Origin: Clostridia bacterium | GTDB taxonomy: Bacteria; Bacillota; Clostridia; Lachnospirales; Anaerotignaceae | Reading direction: 5' to 3' | NCBI GenBank assembly: GCA_022786605.1 | Contig: JALFWW010000015.1 | Span: 1 to 64,000, forward strand | Length of the DNA stretch: 64,000 nucleotides | In this document: positions 61,817 through 64,000 of the stretch, piece after piece | How positions within the stretch are numbered: position 1 is the first letter of the stretch | Layout of the letters: each line of letters starts with the position of its first letter | The notes under the pieces: model-generated | The model's input: only the letters and a program-made list of their open reading frames with translations | Database searches by the model: none | Told to the model about the DNA's origin: nothing | Position numbers and translations under genes: made by a program

Positions 61817-62371
61817 ATGATACGATTTTTGAAAAAATTGCTGTCGCTGGTGTTTTTTCTCTGCGTTGTGGCAGCAATTGGATATTTTGTGGTGGTTCCG
61901 CGGTTTGTGCCGTTGGAATATGAGGAATATGTGGAAAAATACGCATCACAGTATCAGGTAGAGCCTTCCTTGGTGTATGCTGTGATATTCTGTGAAAGCG
62001 GTTATGATCCGCAGGCAGTGTCTCACGCGGGAAGCAAAGGTCTGATGCAGATCAGCGATGATACAGCTGTGTGGGCGGCAAAGCAGATTGATGGTCTGGA
62101 TGAAAACAATTTACAGATCATGGACCCGGATGAAAATATACAGATTGGCTGCTGGTATCTGCATTGGCTATTGGAGAAATTTGATGGCAATACGCAGACT
62201 TCTCTGGCGGCATATAACGCTGGGCACAACAAAGTTGCCCAATGGCTGGCAGATGAGGAAAAAAGCGCAGATGGTTTGACACTGGAGGAAATCCCCTATG
62301 CGGAAACAGACCAGTATGTGAAGAAAGTGACACTGATGCAGCAGGTGTACCAGTGGCGTTATGGTGTGTAA
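61817..62371 (+). CDS. Membrane-anchored lytic transglycosylase (SLT family)
   Basis: A 184-residue protein with one N-terminal transmembrane anchor (about 8-27) and an extracellular SLT domain. The catalytic glutamate is E60 in VIFCESGYDPQAVS, followed by GSKGLMQIS (about 73-81) and the AAYNAGHNKVAQWL motif (about 137-150). It cleaves glycan strands of peptidoglycan. It is short, without peptidoglycan-binding repeats. It follows coaE by 15 nt with CAGGTGAAG upstream and precedes the peptide-binding lipoprotein by 13 nt, so the four genes from polA are probably one unit. Confidence 0.9.
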   Translation: MIRFLKKLLSLVFFLCVVAAIGYFVVVPRFVPLEYEEYVEKYASQYQVEPSLVYAVIFCESGYDPQAVSHAGSKGLMQISDDTAVWAAKQIDGLDENNLQIMDPDENIQIGCWYLHWLLEKFDGNTQTSLAAYNAGHNKVAQWLADEEKSADGLTLEEIPYAETDQYVKKVTLMQQVYQWRYGV

Positions 62372-62384
62372 GGAGGAAAATGCC

Positions 62385-63995
62385 ATGAAAAAGAGAATAT
62401 GGGCTTTGGCATTGACGGCTGTTTTCCTTTTGACAGCCTGCGGCAGTGGAGAAACCGCAACAGGGGAATATTCGGTTACTGCTGGGGAAGATGCCCAAAC
62501 AACGGCGGCAAATGGATTGACCCTTTCCATGCGTGTGCCGGAAACATTGAATCCTCTGCGAAATCGAGATGAATCTGTAGACCGCATTTTAAAATTGATG
62601 TTTCTGCCCCTCATTGGACAGGGGGAAAACGGAAAACCGGAAGGCGGCGTTGCTGAAAGCTGGACATTGTCCGCAGACGGCATGAGTCTGGCGGTTTCAC
62701 TGAAACAAAATATCAAATGGACAGACGGTACTAGTTTGACTGCTGATGATGTGGTGTTTTCTTTTGATACCATTGCCGGTTCGGAAGAGGACGCTGTTTA
62801 TAAAAATGTGACCAATTATGTGGCTTCCTGTACCAAAACAGGCACATACAGTGTTAATATCAATTTTCATGAACCTTTCAGCAATAATATTTCCGCGCTG
62901 TATTTTCCCATCATTCCGGCTGCCCATTATCGAGGGCAGACAGAAATGGACAGCCCTGCCAATATGAATCCCGTGGGAAATGGTCCTTACCGTATGGAAA
63001 GTTATACAATGGCATCTTCTATGGTTCTGGTGCCTAATGAAAGCTACAGCGGCACTGTGCCGAATATTGCCAATATCACAGTGAAAATCACAGGCAGTGC
63101 GGATACAGATGATTATTCCTTCAGCCAAGGCATTCTGGATACGATGGTAACTGACGCAACGTCTGCCGGCAGATATCTGGCTGCCGATGATAAAATGAAA
63201 GGAACCGCTTTTGATTCTGGTGTTTATGATTTTATCGGTTTTAATTTTGGCAGAGACCTGTTTCAGGATAAAAATCTGCGGCAGGCAGTGGCATATGTGG
63301 TGCCCAAAGATTATATTTTTGAGAGTGTGTATTTGAAATACGCGAAAATGAGCAATACCCCTGTAAGCCCATCCTCCTGGCTGTATGAGGAAAATGTGGC
63401 GCCTTATAATTATGATGCGTCTATGGCGTCTACGCTTTTGAAAAACGCAGGATGGGCAGATACAAACAATGACGGTGTGCTGGAAAAAGAAAAGGAAAAC
63501 GGCACAAAAGAGGAACTGCGCATCACCATGCTGGTCAATAAGGAAAATACGGCACGGAATCAGATTGCCAGCCGTATGGAAGAAGAACTGGAAGCCATTG
63601 GTTTTGAAGTGACCATTGATGCTCAGCCTTACGATGTTTACAGTGAAAAATTCGCCTCTGGTGATTTTGACCTTGTGGTAGGCGGCTGGAAAATGTCAGA
63701 AGTGCTGAATCTGGCACCATTTTTTGTGACAGACGGCGATTATAACTATATTGGTTACTCCAATGAGGAAGTGGATCAACTGCTGCAGACAGCAAACAGC
63801 GCGGTTGGCGAAGGGCAGACATTGCTGGCATACAGCAATCTGCAAAAGAAACTGGCGGAAGAACTGCCTTATGTAAGCATTGCTTACAGACAGGATGTTT
63901 TGCTGACATCTTCTTATGTAGGCGGTGAAATCCATCCTACACGCATCAATGTGTTCGATGGCATTGAATATTGGACATTGCAGCAAAAAGGATGA
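62385..63995 (+). CDS. Oligopeptide-type ABC substrate-binding lipoprotein (SBP family 5)
   Basis: A 536-residue lipoprotein of the DppA/OppA family. The signal peptide ends in LLTACG (lipid Cys at about 19). The mature domain contains LNPLRNRDESVDRILKLMF (partly from 51), LKQNIKWTDGTSLTADDVVFSF (about 103-124) and GNGPYRMESY (about 200-209), all standard for the family. No permease or ATPase gene follows inside the window, which ends 5 nt after the stop, so the transporter may lie just beyond. AAGGAGG lies 9 nt before the ATG at 62385; the longer frame from 62361 overlaps the preceding gene and is rejected. Confidence 0.9.
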   Translation: MKKRIWALALTAVFLLTACGSGETATGEYSVTAGEDAQTTAANGLTLSMRVPETLNPLRNRDESVDRILKLMFLPLIGQGENGKPEGGVAESWTLSADGMSLAVSLKQNIKWTDGTSLTADDVVFSFDTIAGSEEDAVYKNVTNYVASCTKTGTYSVNINFHEPFSNNISALYFPIIPAAHYRGQTEMDSPANMNPVGNGPYRMESYTMASSMVLVPNESYSGTVPNIANITVKITGSADTDDYSFSQGILDTMVTDATSAGRYLAADDKMKGTAFDSGVYDFIGFNFGRDLFQDKNLRQAVAYVVPKDYIFESVYLKYAKMSNTPVSPSSWLYEENVAPYNYDASMASTLLKNAGWADTNNDGVLEKEKENGTKEELRITMLVNKENTARNQIASRMEEELEAIGFEVTIDAQPYDVYSEKFASGDFDLVVGGWKMSEVLNLAPFFVTDGDYNYIGYSNEEVDQLLQTANSAVGEGQTLLAYSNLQKKLAEELPYVSIAYRQDVLLTSSYVGGEIHPTRINVFDGIEYWTLQQKG

Positions 63996-64000
63996 TAACA

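Overview
This 64 kb window looks like chromosome from a low-to-mid GC, anaerobic, spore-forming Firmicute of the Clostridium propionicum / Anaerotignum group. The strongest clue is a complete lactate-to-propionate (acrylate pathway) cluster: the dehydratase activator, both lactoyl-CoA dehydratase subunits and propionate CoA-transferase. The CoA-transferase has its catalytic glutamate at residue 324, as in the characterised C. propionicum enzyme. Spore gene spoIVA, type III glutamine synthetase, a group-B-like [FeFe] hydrogenase and 2-oxoacid:ferredoxin oxidoreductase fit the same picture. The assignment rests on remembered protein similarity, not on a search.

Layout. 1-1314: a complete IS3-family insertion sequence whose left end is the first base of the window. 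1358-4370: a LexA-controlled small gene, a zinc-ribbon protein and glnN. 4863-8180: a five-gene 2-oxoacid:ferredoxin oxidoreductase operon (P-loop ATPase, ferredoxin, alpha, beta, gamma). 8361-15220: zapA, a U32 protease-like RNA-modification protein, an FtsW/RodA protein with a partner class B PBP, and a patatin phospholipase. 15853-20742: the acrylate pathway, followed by an enoate-reductase-like flavoprotein (21054-22979). 23135-25294: alanine racemase and a drug/metabolite exporter. 25620-32745: a phosphate regulon (pstSCAB, phoU, an HD protein, response regulator, sensor kinase) behind phosphate boxes. 33596-43628: branched-chain amino acid synthesis, with leuA-leuC-leuD-leuB leftward and ilvB-ilvN-ilvC-ilvD rightward from a shared divergent control region. 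43687-49180: a DUF815 ATPase, a NitT/TauT-type ABC importer and the hydrogenase. 49397-57123: a YheO-type regulator, tRNA-Lys, glyoxalase-like protein, a His/Cys-rich-tailed protein divergent from spoIVA, YeiH exporter, LysR regulator and MgtC. 57326-63995: an orphan ABC binding protein, polA, coaE, a lytic transglycosylase and a peptide-binding lipoprotein.

How it works together. The oxidoreductase, hydrogenase and acrylate genes form an amino-acid/lactate fermentation core: oxidation of 2-oxoacids gives reduced ferredoxin and acyl-CoA, surplus electrons may leave as hydrogen, and the lactate branch ends in propionate through Pct. The phosphate and branched-chain clusters are textbook operons with some unusual RNA structures.

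Most noteworthy non-gene signals: a roughly 200-bp interspersed repeat with four copies (plus a partial fifth), each carrying a terminator-like hairpin; a TGTATACA palindrome upstream of three fermentation operons; an SOS box inside a promoter spacer; a 19-bp perfect hairpin in the leuA leader; paired hairpins in the lcdC leader; and overlapping face-to-face promoters for the LysR and MgtC genes. I found no CRISPR array, prophage, rRNA or clearly novel multi-gene system.
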